A DNA stretch of 64,000 nt from Microbaculum sp051390635 (GTDB lineage: Bacteria > Pseudomonadota > Alphaproteobacteria > Rhizobiales > Tepidamorphaceae). Both the position numbers and the translations under genes were made by a program. The stretch spans positions 784,302 through 848,301 of the forward strand of contig NZ_JBPODT010000003.1 in the NCBI RefSeq assembly GCF_051390635.1. The letters run 5' to 3'. Under the pieces are notes generated by a model that ran no database searches, had not been told where the DNA came from, and was given only the letters and a program-made list of their open reading frames with translations. Every line of letters begins with the position of its first letter. The first letter of the stretch is position 1. Of the stretch, positions 52,231 through 60,692 are shown piece by piece.

Positions 52231-52872
52231 ATGGATTACATCATCAATAATTTCGATCGGATCGTCGCGATCACCCTGCGTCATATCGAGATCTGCGGTA
52301 TGTCGCTGGCCTTCGCCATCGTACTCGGCATCCCGCTCGGCATCCTCGCCACCAAGGTGCGGCTGCTGCAGCCTCTGATCCTGGGGACGGTGGCGCTGAT
52401 CTACACCGTGCCGACGCTGGCCATGTTCGGGTTGATGATCCCTATCTTCGGTCTGGGGCTCGTTCCTGCCGTGGTGGCGGTGACGCTTTATTCGCTACTG
52501 CCCGTCGTTCAGAACACCTACACCGGCATCATCAATGTCTCGCCAGCCGTGCGGGAGGCCGCGAAGGGGCTCGGCATGGGACCGGTCCAGATGCTGCTGC
52601 GCGTCGAACTCCCCCTGTCGCTTGTCGTGTTGTCGGGCGGCATCAGGCTGGCCGTGGTCAATGCCGTGGGCATCGGCACGCTGGCCTCGCTGATCGGCGC
52701 TGGCGGGCTGGGCGACCTCATTTTCCGTGGCATCTCCACCGTCTCGCCACAGGTCGTGCTGGCGGGGTCCATTCCCGTCGTCATCATGGCGCTGGCGGCC
52801 GATCTGGGGCTCAAGGAGCTCGAAAAGGTGCTCGGTCGCCGCACCGGCACGCGGGTCGAGAGGGCAGCCTGA
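52231..52872 (+). CDS. Osmoprotectant-type ABC permease 1
   Basis: 213 aa inner-membrane permease (OpuCB/OsmW/YehY type) with about five helices. The ATPase-docking EAA loop is REAAKGLGMGPVQMLLRVELPLSLVVLSGGIR (about 109-140). Stop overlaps the second permease start (TGATG). Confidence 0.92.
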   Translation: MDYIINNFDRIVAITLRHIEICGMSLAFAIVLGIPLGILATKVRLLQPLILGTVALIYTVPTLAMFGLMIPIFGLGLVPAVVAVTLYSLLPVVQNTYTGIINVSPAVREAAKGLGMGPVQMLLRVELPLSLVVLSGGIRLAVVNAVGIGTLASLIGAGGLGDLIFRGISTVSPQVVLAGSIPVVIMALAADLGLKELEKVLGRRTGTRVERAA

Positions 52873-53507
52873 TGTCCATAGTGCAATATTTCGAGATTTT
52901 CGGCGGCATGATCGTCGATCTCACCATCCGCCATATCGTGCTCTTTCTCGTCGCTTTTGCCGCAGCCGCGTTGCTCGGAGTCGTTTCTGGCATCCTGATC
53001 GAGCGGCTACGCGCGCTTCGCTTCATCCTGCCCGTGGTCAATGTGCTTCAGGCGACCCCGGAGATCGTGCTGCTCGCGCTCGCAATCCCCTTCCTCGGCA
53101 TCGGCTATACCGGCGCGCTGGTGCCGCTGCTGGTCAAGGGCATCCTGCCCGTTATGCAGAATACGATGAGCGGGTTGCGCAATGTGCGCGAGGAAATGAC
53201 CGAGGCGGCACGCGGCATCGGCATGTCCGACCGCCAGATTCTTTTCAAGGTCGAGCTGCCCAGCGCCCTTCCCGTCATTCTTGCCGGCATGCGCATCTCG
53301 GCCATCATGCTGGTATCGGTGATCACGCTGACGGCCTATATCGGCGTCGAGAGCCTCGGCACGCTGATCCTGCAGGGCATCGCCCGAATGGACAGCAATG
53401 CGCTTCTGGTCGGATCGGGTATCTCGGCCCTTCTCGCCATCGTCGTCAACCAGATCATGATCTTTCTGGAGCGCCGCGCGCTCCGGGCAACGGGAGCCCG
53501 TCCATGA
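52872..53507 (+). CDS. Osmoprotectant-type ABC permease 2
   Basis: 211 aa paralogue of the first permease; EAA loop TEAARGIGMSDRQILFKVELPSALPVILAGMR (about 115-146). Two distinct permeases plus a fused-free receptor is the OpuC/Osm arrangement. Overlaps the ATPase gene by 4 bp (ATGA). Confidence 0.92.
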   Translation: MSIVQYFEIFGGMIVDLTIRHIVLFLVAFAAAALLGVVSGILIERLRALRFILPVVNVLQATPEIVLLALAIPFLGIGYTGALVPLLVKGILPVMQNTMSGLRNVREEMTEAARGIGMSDRQILFKVELPSALPVILAGMRISAIMLVSVITLTAYIGVESLGTLILQGIARMDSNALLVGSGISALLAIVVNQIMIFLERRALRATGARP

Positions 53508-54460
53508 CCGGCATCGCCATCGAGTTCCAGTCCGTAAGCAAGAGCTTCTCGGCCAAACTTCGCCCTGCCGTCGACCAGATCGACCTCAAGGTGCATCAGG
53601 GCGAGACTGTGGCGCTAATCGGGGCCTCGGGCTGCGGCAAGACCACGACGCTTAAAATGATCAACCGTCTGATTGAGCCGACCGCTGGCGCCATCCTCGT
53701 CAACGGTAAGGACGTCCGGTCGTTGCCGCTGCTCGAATTGCGGCGCTCACTTGGCTACGTCATCCAGCATGTCGGCCTCTTCCCGCATATGACGGTGGCC
53801 GCCAATATTGCCATCGTGCCGCGCCTGCTCGGCTGGGACCAGGAGCGGATCCATCGCCGCGTCGATGAATTGCTCGAGCTGGTGCATCTGCCCCCCGCCG
53901 AGTTCCGCGACCGCCGGCCGTTCGATCTGTCCGGCGGCCAGCAGCAGCGGGTCGGTGTGGCGCGTGCGCTGGCGGTGGACCCGCCCATCCTGCTCATGGA
54001 CGAACCCTTCGGGGCCCTCGACCCCATCACGCGAGCCAGCCTGCAGAACGAAATTCTCGAAATCCAGCGCAAGCTGCGCAAGGCCATCGTCATCGTCACC
54101 CATGACATGGAAGAGGCGGTGCGGCTTGCGGATCGGGTCGTGGTCATGCAGGCCGGCAAGATCGTAATGGATGCCTCGCCCACCGAAATGCTACTGCATC
54201 CCTCGACGCCCTTCGTTGCGAGCCTTCTGGGCGAGGGACGGATGATAAAGCTGCTGCAGACGCTCAAGGCAGTCGACCATACCGGGCCCGGATCCTGCGA
54301 GGGCGCGCGCGAACTACCGCAGGGCGCAAGCCTTTACGACGCTCTCAATCTCTTCCTCGAAACCGGTGCGCCGGCGCTGGCCGTTCGCGGTGCCGACGGC
54401 GGCGGCTCCTGCCTGTCGCGGGAGCGACTTTTCGAGGTGACGGGCGGCAAGGCGGCGTGA
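53504..54460 (+). CDS. Osmoprotectant-type ABC ATPase
   Basis: 318 aa ATPase of the importer. Walker A GASGCGKTT (40-48), Q-loop YVIQHVGLFPH, signature LSGGQQQR (142-149), Walker B ILLMDE (162-167) and H-loop VTHDMEEA. The C-terminal ~75 residues after LGEGRMIKLLQTL form a shortened CBS-like region, the segment used for ionic-strength sensing in OpuA/OpuC. Overlaps the amidase gene by 4 bp (GTGA), tying transport to hydrolysis. Confidence 0.92.
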   Translation: MTGIAIEFQSVSKSFSAKLRPAVDQIDLKVHQGETVALIGASGCGKTTTLKMINRLIEPTAGAILVNGKDVRSLPLLELRRSLGYVIQHVGLFPHMTVAANIAIVPRLLGWDQERIHRRVDELLELVHLPPAEFRDRRPFDLSGGQQQRVGVARALAVDPPILLMDEPFGALDPITRASLQNEILEIQRKLRKAIVIVTHDMEEAVRLADRVVVMQAGKIVMDASPTEMLLHPSTPFVASLLGEGRMIKLLQTLKAVDHTGPGSCEGARELPQGASLYDALNLFLETGAPALAVRGADGGGSCLSRERLFEVTGGKAA

Positions 54461-55260
54461 GCACCAGGGCGTCCCTGACCCTTGCTTTAGCCCAGAGCAC
54501 GGCGACCAGCCCATCCGAGGCCGATGACTTGCGCCGTATCGGGGATCTTGCCGCCCGGGGCGGCGAAGGCGGGGCCAACCTGCTTTTGCTGCCCGAACTC
54601 GAATGGGGCGGCTATGGCGATCCGGCACGCAGCCGGGCGCGTGCACTCCATCGGGATGCGCTGGTCGCGCGCCTTGCGCCAATAGCCAGGGCGTCCGGCA
54701 TCGACCTCGTCATCGGCTATGGCGAAGCCGCCGATGACGTGATCTACAATTCCATGCTCTGGCTGGCAGCTGATGGCACCGCCGTTACCAATTATCGCAA
54801 GCTTCATCTCTGGGGTGATTACGAGAAGGCGGTATTCCGGCCAGGTGTCGAACGCCCCGAAATTGTAGAGCGGCATGGATTACACGTGGGATTGCTCATC
54901 TGTTTCGATCTCGACCAGCCCCAGGCCGCCCAGGATCTGGCCCGTCGCGGCGTCGACCTCATTCTAGCTGGCAGCGCAACGTCGCAGCCCTATTCGGTCG
55001 TGCCCCATGCGCAGGTGCCGGCGCGCGCCTATGAGAACGGGATCTTCCTCGCCTTCTGCAACCGAGCCGACGCCGTGGATGGTGCGGTCTTTCTGGGCGA
55101 GAGTACGCTGGCCGCCCCCGACGGACAGGTTCTGGTCCGCGCCGCAGAACGCGCGGACGATCTGGTCTTTGCCCGGGTGGCTCCGGACGACTTCGCCGCC
55201 TACCGGGCCGAACACGGCTATGGCGGGGCGCTGCGCTGCGACATCTATCACGCCCCCTGA
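54457..55260 (+). CDS. Nitrilase-superfamily amidase
   Basis: 267 aa carbon-nitrogen hydrolase with the complete E-K-C triad: E47 (LLLLPELEWGG), K115 (NYRKLHLWG), C149 (VGLLICFDLDQP). Closest to aliphatic amidase / N-carbamoyl or omega-amidase groups; it should release ammonia or an amine from an amide. GTG 54457 overlaps the ATPase stop. Cytoplasmic. Followed 25 bp later by the second CocE-like hydrolase. Confidence 0.9.
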   Translation: MSTRASLTLALAQSTATSPSEADDLRRIGDLAARGGEGGANLLLLPELEWGGYGDPARSRARALHRDALVARLAPIARASGIDLVIGYGEAADDVIYNSMLWLAADGTAVTNYRKLHLWGDYEKAVFRPGVERPEIVERHGLHVGLLICFDLDQPQAAQDLARRGVDLILAGSATSQPYSVVPHAQVPARAYENGIFLAFCNRADAVDGAVFLGESTLAAPDGQVLVRAAERADDLVFARVAPDDFAAYRAEHGYGGALRCDIYHAP

Positions 55261-55285
55261 TCCATTTCGCCATAGGAGCCATTTG

Positions 55286-57274
55286 ATGGTGACCTTCCAG
55301 GACAGCTTTCCCGTCCGGACACGAGAAATCGAGAACTTGTGGATTCCGATGCCGGACGGGGTCCGGCTGGCTGCTCGCGCTTGGTTGTCGGTCGACGCCG
55401 AGGACCGGCCCGTGCCGGCCATTCTCGAATTCATCCCCTATCGCAAGCGCGATGCCATGGCGCGACGAGACGAGATGATGCACCCCTGGTTCGCCGGGCA
55501 TGGATACGCATCCGTTCGTGTCGACCTGCGCGGCTCCGGTGACAGCGAAGGTGTGCTGACCGACGAATATACTGCGCAGGAACATGCCGATGGGCTCGCC
55601 ATCGTTGATTGGCTCTGCCGACAGACCTGGTGCAGTGGCGCGGTGGGAATCATCGGCATCTCCTGGGGCGGGTTCAACGGCCTCCAGATCGCCGCCCATC
55701 GACCGCCGGCGCTCAAGGCAATCGTCACCGTCGGCTCAACCGACGACCGCTACGCCGACGACGTCCACTATATGGGAGGCAGCCAGCTCAGCTCGAACTT
55801 TACCTGGTCGCAGACGCTCTATGCCGATCTTACCCGGCCGCCCGATCCATTGCTGATCGGTCCGGACTGGAAGCGGATATGGCTGGAGCGGCTCGAGAAT
55901 GCTCGCCTCTTCGTGCGCGAATGGACGGCCCATCCCTACCGGGACCAGTATTGGCAGCATGGATCGGTCTGTGAGGATTTCAGCCAGATCGAATGCGCCG
56001 TCCTCGCGGTCGGCGGCTGGGCCGATTCCTATACCAATGCCGTTCCACGACTGCTGAAGGGTTTGCAATCGCCTCGGCTCGGCATCATCGGTCCGTGGGG
56101 ACACGACTATCCGCAAACTGCAGTCCCCGGTCCTGCTATCGGCTTTCTGCAGGAATGCGTGCGCTGGTGGGACCACTGGCTGAAGGACAAACCGAGCGGC
56201 ATCATGGATGAGCCGCTTCTGCGCCTCTGGATGCAGGAGGACCTGCCCCCCGCCGCCGATCACCATACCCGCCCGGGTCGTTGGCTTGGGCTTGATCGCG
56301 TCGAAGCCGGTGAATGCCTGCAACTCCACCTTCAGTCGGGCCGTCTGCATGCCGGACGTACGGAAGACGCGGCGGTGGTTCGCGTCGACACGCCGCAGAC
56401 CATGGGCTGGACCGCCGGGGAATGGTGCGCCTATGGCGCCTGCGCCGACCAGCCGGCCGACCAGGCCGTTGAAGACGGGCTCTCGGTCGTGTTCGATACC
56501 GAACCCTTGTCCGAGGCAGTCGAAATTGTGGGCACGCCACGCCTGCGCCTGCGCGTGGCGTCGTCGGCACCCTACGGCCAGATCATTGCCCGACTTAATG
56601 AGGTCGATGAAACCGGACGCTCGGCCCGCGTCACCTATGGTGTTCTCAACCTCGCCCATCGCGACGGCTTCGATGTCGCCCGGCCGCTCGTGCCAGACGA
56701 AATGGTGGATATCGAAGTCAAGCTCTGTGACACGGCCTATCGCTTCCAGCCGGGGCGGCGTATCCGCCTTGCACTTTCTACTACTTATTGGCCCACTGTC
56801 TGGCCGGTGCCAGGGCGGGCCGCGCTGTCGCTAGAGCTGGCCGATTGCGCCCTGTCTCTGCCGCAGCTTGACCGCGATGCCCTGGCGGGGACGAAGGTCA
56901 GTTTCCCCCCCCCTGTCGCGGCACGCCCCAATCCACGCGTGCAGCTGCGGCCGAGCCAGATGCAGCGCCGGCTGACGCGGGATTTCATCACCGGGGCGGA
57001 AGTGTTGACTGTGGTCGTCGATGACGGTTTGCAGCGGCTCGATCCGCATGGGCTCGAAGTCGGTCGCCGGTGCGAGGAGCGTTACGGCATCCATCCGGAT
57101 GATCCGCTCTCCGGTTGGATCGAGGCGGACTGGACCATGACGCTGGGCCGCGCGGACTGGCAGGTCCGCACCGAGATCCGCACCACCATGCGCCACACAG
57201 AAGCGGGCTTCGTCTACACCAACCGGCTTGAGGCCTATGAGGGCGACGAATTGGTTTTCCGGAGTGAAGAATAG
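55286..57274 (+). CDS. CocE/NonD-family hydrolase (second copy)
   Basis: 662 aa paralogue of the hydrolase at 49175 with the same blocks in the same order: RVDLRGSGDSEG, nucleophile S126 in GIIGISWGGF, Asp in VGGWADSYTN, His in GPWGHDYPQ, then the PepX_C domain. The ATG 55286 has AGGAG eight bases upstream. Two diverged copies bracketing one transporter within 8 kb suggest hydrolysis of two linked bonds or two related substrates. Last gene of the operon; a hairpin follows. Confidence 0.88.
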   Translation: MVTFQDSFPVRTREIENLWIPMPDGVRLAARAWLSVDAEDRPVPAILEFIPYRKRDAMARRDEMMHPWFAGHGYASVRVDLRGSGDSEGVLTDEYTAQEHADGLAIVDWLCRQTWCSGAVGIIGISWGGFNGLQIAAHRPPALKAIVTVGSTDDRYADDVHYMGGSQLSSNFTWSQTLYADLTRPPDPLLIGPDWKRIWLERLENARLFVREWTAHPYRDQYWQHGSVCEDFSQIECAVLAVGGWADSYTNAVPRLLKGLQSPRLGIIGPWGHDYPQTAVPGPAIGFLQECVRWWDHWLKDKPSGIMDEPLLRLWMQEDLPPAADHHTRPGRWLGLDRVEAGECLQLHLQSGRLHAGRTEDAAVVRVDTPQTMGWTAGEWCAYGACADQPADQAVEDGLSVVFDTEPLSEAVEIVGTPRLRLRVASSAPYGQIIARLNEVDETGRSARVTYGVLNLAHRDGFDVARPLVPDEMVDIEVKLCDTAYRFQPGRRIRLALSTTYWPTVWPVPGRAALSLELADCALSLPQLDRDALAGTKVSFPPPVAARPNPRVQLRPSQMQRRLTRDFITGAEVLTVVVDDGLQRLDPHGLEVGRRCEERYGIHPDDPLSGWIEADWTMTLGRADWQVRTEIRTTMRHTEAGFVYTNRLEAYEGDELVFRSEE

Positions 57275-57276
57275 GA

Positions 57277-57309
57277 CGAATGCGGCGGGACCGGGTCCCG
57301 CCACATTCG
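57277..57309. terminator. Shared hairpin between convergent operons
   Basis: CGAATG-C-GGCGGGA... (57277-57292) pairs with ...TCCCGCC-A-CATTCG (57294-57309): a 15-pair stem with one mismatch and a tight loop, placed between the CocE stop and the convergent MmgE/PrpD stop. It lacks a clear T-run but serves both directions by position. Confidence 0.55.
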
Positions 57310-57314
57310 GTTCG

Positions 57315-58655
57315 TCAGGCAATCGGCGCGAAGATCAGATCGAGCAGCGCCGAAACATCGGCGCGTTCCGCCAGCGTGCCGACTTCTGCTTCGATGGCCC
57401 GGGCACGGTCCGGCGCGCCGAGCGCTCCGCTCAATTCGCGGAATTTGGCGAGGATTTCGTCGTCGCTCAGCGGACGTTCCGCGTCGCCGCGCGCCGGCAG
57501 GGTCTCGCTGGTGAGACGGGTACCGTCGCGCAGCACGTAGGTCACGCGAGCGAGCCGCTCGGCCGGGAAGCGGGCTTCGATTGCCGGGTCGGTACGCAGG
57601 TGGACCAGCGCGCTCATTTCCTGCACCGCCGGATCGTTGAGGCCTTCGTGCGTGATCGCCTCCGGGCGCAGCGTTCCATGCACCGTCACCGCCGCCAGTG
57701 GGAAGGGTAGGCTATATTGCGCCTGTTCGGTATTGGCGGGGCGGGCCTGATCGAGTCGCACGGCAGCCTCGAAGGTTTCCACCTCGATCCGCTCGATCAT
57801 GGCCGGATCGGGCTTGTGGGCCCGGATGAGCGACAGTCCGGCCTCGACCGCCGGCTGCGCCCAGCGGCAAACCGGATGGGGCTTGAAATAGAGTTCGAGA
57901 ATACGCCAGCGCTGTCCCAGATCGCTCCAGAGATCGGCGGCTGCCTCGTCTTCCCAAACCAAAGCGGGGGCGCCGGTAAAGCCGTCCGCGGCGAGATAAG
58001 CGGCACTAATGCCGGTCATGGCGCCCCAGCCAGAGCCATCCTTGACCATGGTGGGAAAATCGATGCAGCGCATCATCTGGCTGCGGGGGCCATGATACTC
58101 TGCAATACCCAAGGCTTCCGCCAGAGCCGTGCGGTCGAGCCTGAGCGCCCGCGCTGCCAGAGCGGCGACGCCCAATGCGTTCCAGGCGCCCGACGTGTGA
58201 TAGTCGCAACAGATGCGATGTTGGGCGATGCCTGCACGAATGGCGACTTCGTAGCCAATGACGAGGCTTGTAAGAAATTCCGCGCCGCTCATCCTGGTAT
58301 CGGCACGGTCGGCCATCGCCAGAAGGCCGGGCAGGATGGCGCAGCCGGCATGGCCCTTGGTGAGCACATGCCCGTCATGAGCATCGAAACTGTCGATGGT
58401 CATGCCGCCGGCCAATGCAGCCCCGGCCAAGCTCGCCTTGCGCCCGTCGAACAGGATGCGGCTGCTATGGGCGGGCTCGCTGCTGCCGAACATTCGCGCC
58501 GCATGTCCGCAGATGATTTTGGCGAGATCTGTGCGCCTGCCCGCCGCAGCCGTGCCGATGAGGTCGAGCAGGCAGCGCTCGGCCATAAGCTGAACGTCAG
58601 GGGGGAGATCTTGCCAGCGCAGAGTGGTGAGGAAGGAATGGAGATCTTGAGTCAT
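57315..58655 (-). CDS. MmgE/PrpD family protein
   Basis: 446 aa helical MmgE/PrpD protein (2-methylcitrate dehydratase / cis-aconitate decarboxylase / iminodisuccinate epimerase group). LLDLIGTAAAGRR (32-44), SFDAHDGHVLTKGHAGCAILPGLLA (about 98-122) and FKPHPVCRWAQPAVEA are landmarks. ATG 58655 chosen; upstream in-frame starts up to 58784 run into the divergent promoter. Divergent from the second GlxA-type regulator (122 bp). Probable lyase or epimerase for an acid intermediate of the local pathway. Confidence 0.86.
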   Translation of the reverse strand: MTQDLHSFLTTLRWQDLPPDVQLMAERCLLDLIGTAAAGRRTDLAKIICGHAARMFGSSEPAHSSRILFDGRKASLAGAALAGGMTIDSFDAHDGHVLTKGHAGCAILPGLLAMADRADTRMSGAEFLTSLVIGYEVAIRAGIAQHRICCDYHTSGAWNALGVAALAARALRLDRTALAEALGIAEYHGPRSQMMRCIDFPTMVKDGSGWGAMTGISAAYLAADGFTGAPALVWEDEAAADLWSDLGQRWRILELYFKPHPVCRWAQPAVEAGLSLIRAHKPDPAMIERIEVETFEAAVRLDQARPANTEQAQYSLPFPLAAVTVHGTLRPEAITHEGLNDPAVQEMSALVHLRTDPAIEARFPAERLARVTYVLRDGTRLTSETLPARGDAERPLSDDEILAKFRELSGALGAPDRARAIEAEVGTLAERADVSALLDLIFAPIA

Positions 58656-58777
58656 CTGTGTTCTCGTCGGGAATTGAGCCAGCAACATAGCTGGATCGGT
58701 GCGGACCACGCGCAGTCGAATCGCCATCTTCTTTGCGTCTTTCGCTGGTAGAAAATTCGCTTCTCCGGTCGGTCCCG

Positions 58778-59722
58778 ATGACACATTTCGCCACTATCCT
58801 GCTCCTGCCCGGACATTCGCTGATGTCCTTCGCGGCCCTGACCGAGCCTTTGCGCGGCGCCAACCGGGTGGCGGGGCGGGAGGTCTTTGCCTGGCGTCTG
58901 CTTAGCCCCGCTGGCGGCGAGGTCCATACCAGCGGCGGTATGGTCAACCAGACATTGCCGATCGGCACGCCCGACCCGCGCTGGAATGAGGATATGGTCT
59001 TGGTCTGTGGTGGCCAGGAAGACACCACCTATAGCGACAAGCGTATCCTGCATTATCTGCGCGCGGCGCGGACACGCGGCAGCCTCATTGCTGCCGCCAG
59101 CACGGCGAGTTTTCTTCTCGCGCGGGCGGGTTTGCTGGACGGGCGGCGCTGTACCACCCATTGGGACTACCTCGGCGCCCTGCGCGAGCAGTACCCTGGC
59201 GCCGCAGTGGAAAACGGCATTTTCGTCATAGACGGACGGCTCGCGACCTGCGCCGGCGGAATCGCTGCGCTCGACATGATGCTTCAGATCATCCGCCAGC
59301 TCGAAGGCGACAGTCTTGCGGCGCTGGTGGCCGAGAACTTCGTCTATGGCGACATGCGGCGGGCCGATGCCAAGCAGCGCCTAAATTTGCGCGAAAGGCT
59401 GGGCGTGCCTCATCCTGGCCTGCTTGCCGCCGTCGCGGTGATGGAGGAGCACGTCGAAACGCCGCTTTCGATCACCCGTGTGGCCGATCAGGCGGGGCTT
59501 TCGTTACGGCAGATGGAGCGGCTGTTCGAGCAGCATTTCCGCGTCAGCCCGATCCGTTACTATGCCGATCTCCGGCTGGATCGTGCGAGGCGCCTGCTCA
59601 AGCATTCTCCCATGGATGTGACCGGGGTGGCGCTGGCCTGCGGCTTTACCTCTCCGGCGCATTTTTCGCGCGCCTACCGGCTCCGCTTCGGCCGCGCCCC
59701 GCGATTCGACCGCTCGGGTTGA
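58778..59722 (+). CDS. Second GlxA-type AraC regulator
   Basis: 314 aa paralogue of the regulator at 45754: ILLLPGHSLMSFAALTEPLRGANRVAG opens the DJ-1-like domain, AAASTASFLLARAGLL lies at the nucleophile elbow, and the AraC HTH is SITRVADQAGLSLRQMERLFEQHF plus CGFTSPAHFSRAYRLRFGRAP. ATG 58778 used; the frame extends upstream to TTG 58733. Its 3' end overlaps the convergent LysR gene by 77 bp. Likely regulates the divergent PrpD gene or the hydrolase operons. Confidence 0.86.
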   Translation: MTHFATILLLPGHSLMSFAALTEPLRGANRVAGREVFAWRLLSPAGGEVHTSGGMVNQTLPIGTPDPRWNEDMVLVCGGQEDTTYSDKRILHYLRAARTRGSLIAAASTASFLLARAGLLDGRRCTTHWDYLGALREQYPGAAVENGIFVIDGRLATCAGGIAALDMMLQIIRQLEGDSLAALVAENFVYGDMRRADAKQRLNLRERLGVPHPGLLAAVAVMEEHVETPLSITRVADQAGLSLRQMERLFEQHFRVSPIRYYADLRLDRARRLLKHSPMDVTGVALACGFTSPAHFSRAYRLRFGRAPRFDRSG

Positions 59723-60656
59723 AGCGTGGCGCCTCGCCGGATTCCAGACTGTCTTTCAGATAAGCCAGCAGGGTCGTTGCAGCCGGTGTCAGGCTGGTCC
59801 GGGTGCTCGTGACGATGCAGAGCTCCCGTTCGAGGGAGAGGTCCTTTAGCTTCACCTGTACGATTTGCGGCGATTGCAGAACCGATGCGGCCAACCGCGG
59901 CATGAGCGCCAGGCCCATACCCTGGGAAATCATGATCAGCAGCGAAATGGTGCTGTGGGCGCGCAATGTGCCGCCATGAAAGCGGGACGGCAGAATGCCG
60001 TCGCCTGCCAGCAGCTTGCCGATGCCGGTGCTGGTGGCAAGCATGATCATGTCGTCCTCGGGGATCGCGGACAGCGCCACAGCGCGCTCTCGGGCGAGGG
60101 GATGGTCGCTGTGGCAGACAAGCACGAATGGATCGTTGAGCAGGGGCTGATAGGTCAGCTCGTCGGTTTCGTGCCAGCGTTCTGCCAAGGCGAAATCGAT
60201 GGTCCGGTCCCTGACCATCGCACCCAGCCGGCCGGCGATGTCGTCGAATACCGTTACCTCCACGGCGGGATGCCGTGCCCGAAAGCTGGCAATGGCGGGC
60301 AACAGGGGATAGCGCACCATGGACGGCGCTGCGCCGACCCGCACCGCGCCGCTGGCCAGCCCCCCCAGCCGGCGCATTTCCAGCATGGCCGTATCAAAAT
60401 CGGCAACGATCCGACGCGCGCGCGCGATCAATTCCGTGCCCGCGGGGGTGAGGGAGACCGGACGCACGGCGCGGTCGAAGAGGGAAACGCCACTATCGGC
60501 TTCCAGCTGCCTGATCGTCTCGGTCAGGGCCGAGGGCACCACATGCAGGAATTCCGCCGCACGGGTGAATGAGCGCAGTTCCGCGACGGCGATGGCTGCT
60601 CTCAAATGGCGAATGCTGATGTTCGTTTTTATCGAATCACTCTTCATAATATTCAA
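59646..60656 (-). CDS. LysR-family regulator divergent from the D-2-hydroxyacid dehydrogenase
   Basis: 336 aa; N-terminal HTH (SIRHLRAAIAVAELRSFTRAAEFLHVVPSALTETIRQLE) and effector domain. The last ~26 residues (RIAGRGRSGAGRRAKNAPER) are Arg/Gly-rich and overlap the end of the AraC gene, so they look like read-through beyond an ancestral stop. Start ATG 60656 or 60647. Divergent from the dehydrogenase with only 36 bp between start codons, so operator and both promoters must overlap. Confidence 0.87.
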   Translation of the reverse strand: MNIMKSDSIKTNISIRHLRAAIAVAELRSFTRAAEFLHVVPSALTETIRQLEADSGVSLFDRAVRPVSLTPAGTELIARARRIVADFDTAMLEMRRLGGLASGAVRVGAAPSMVRYPLLPAIASFRARHPAVEVTVFDDIAGRLGAMVRDRTIDFALAERWHETDELTYQPLLNDPFVLVCHSDHPLARERAVALSAIPEDDMIMLATSTGIGKLLAGDGILPSRFHGGTLRAHSTISLLIMISQGMGLALMPRLAASVLQSPQIVQVKLKDLSLERELCIVTSTRTSLTPAATTLLAYLKDSLESGEAPRFNPSGRIAGRGRSGAGRRAKNAPER

Positions 60657-60692
60657 CTTTTACGAATTATATGGCTGTGCTTCAATCCGCCC

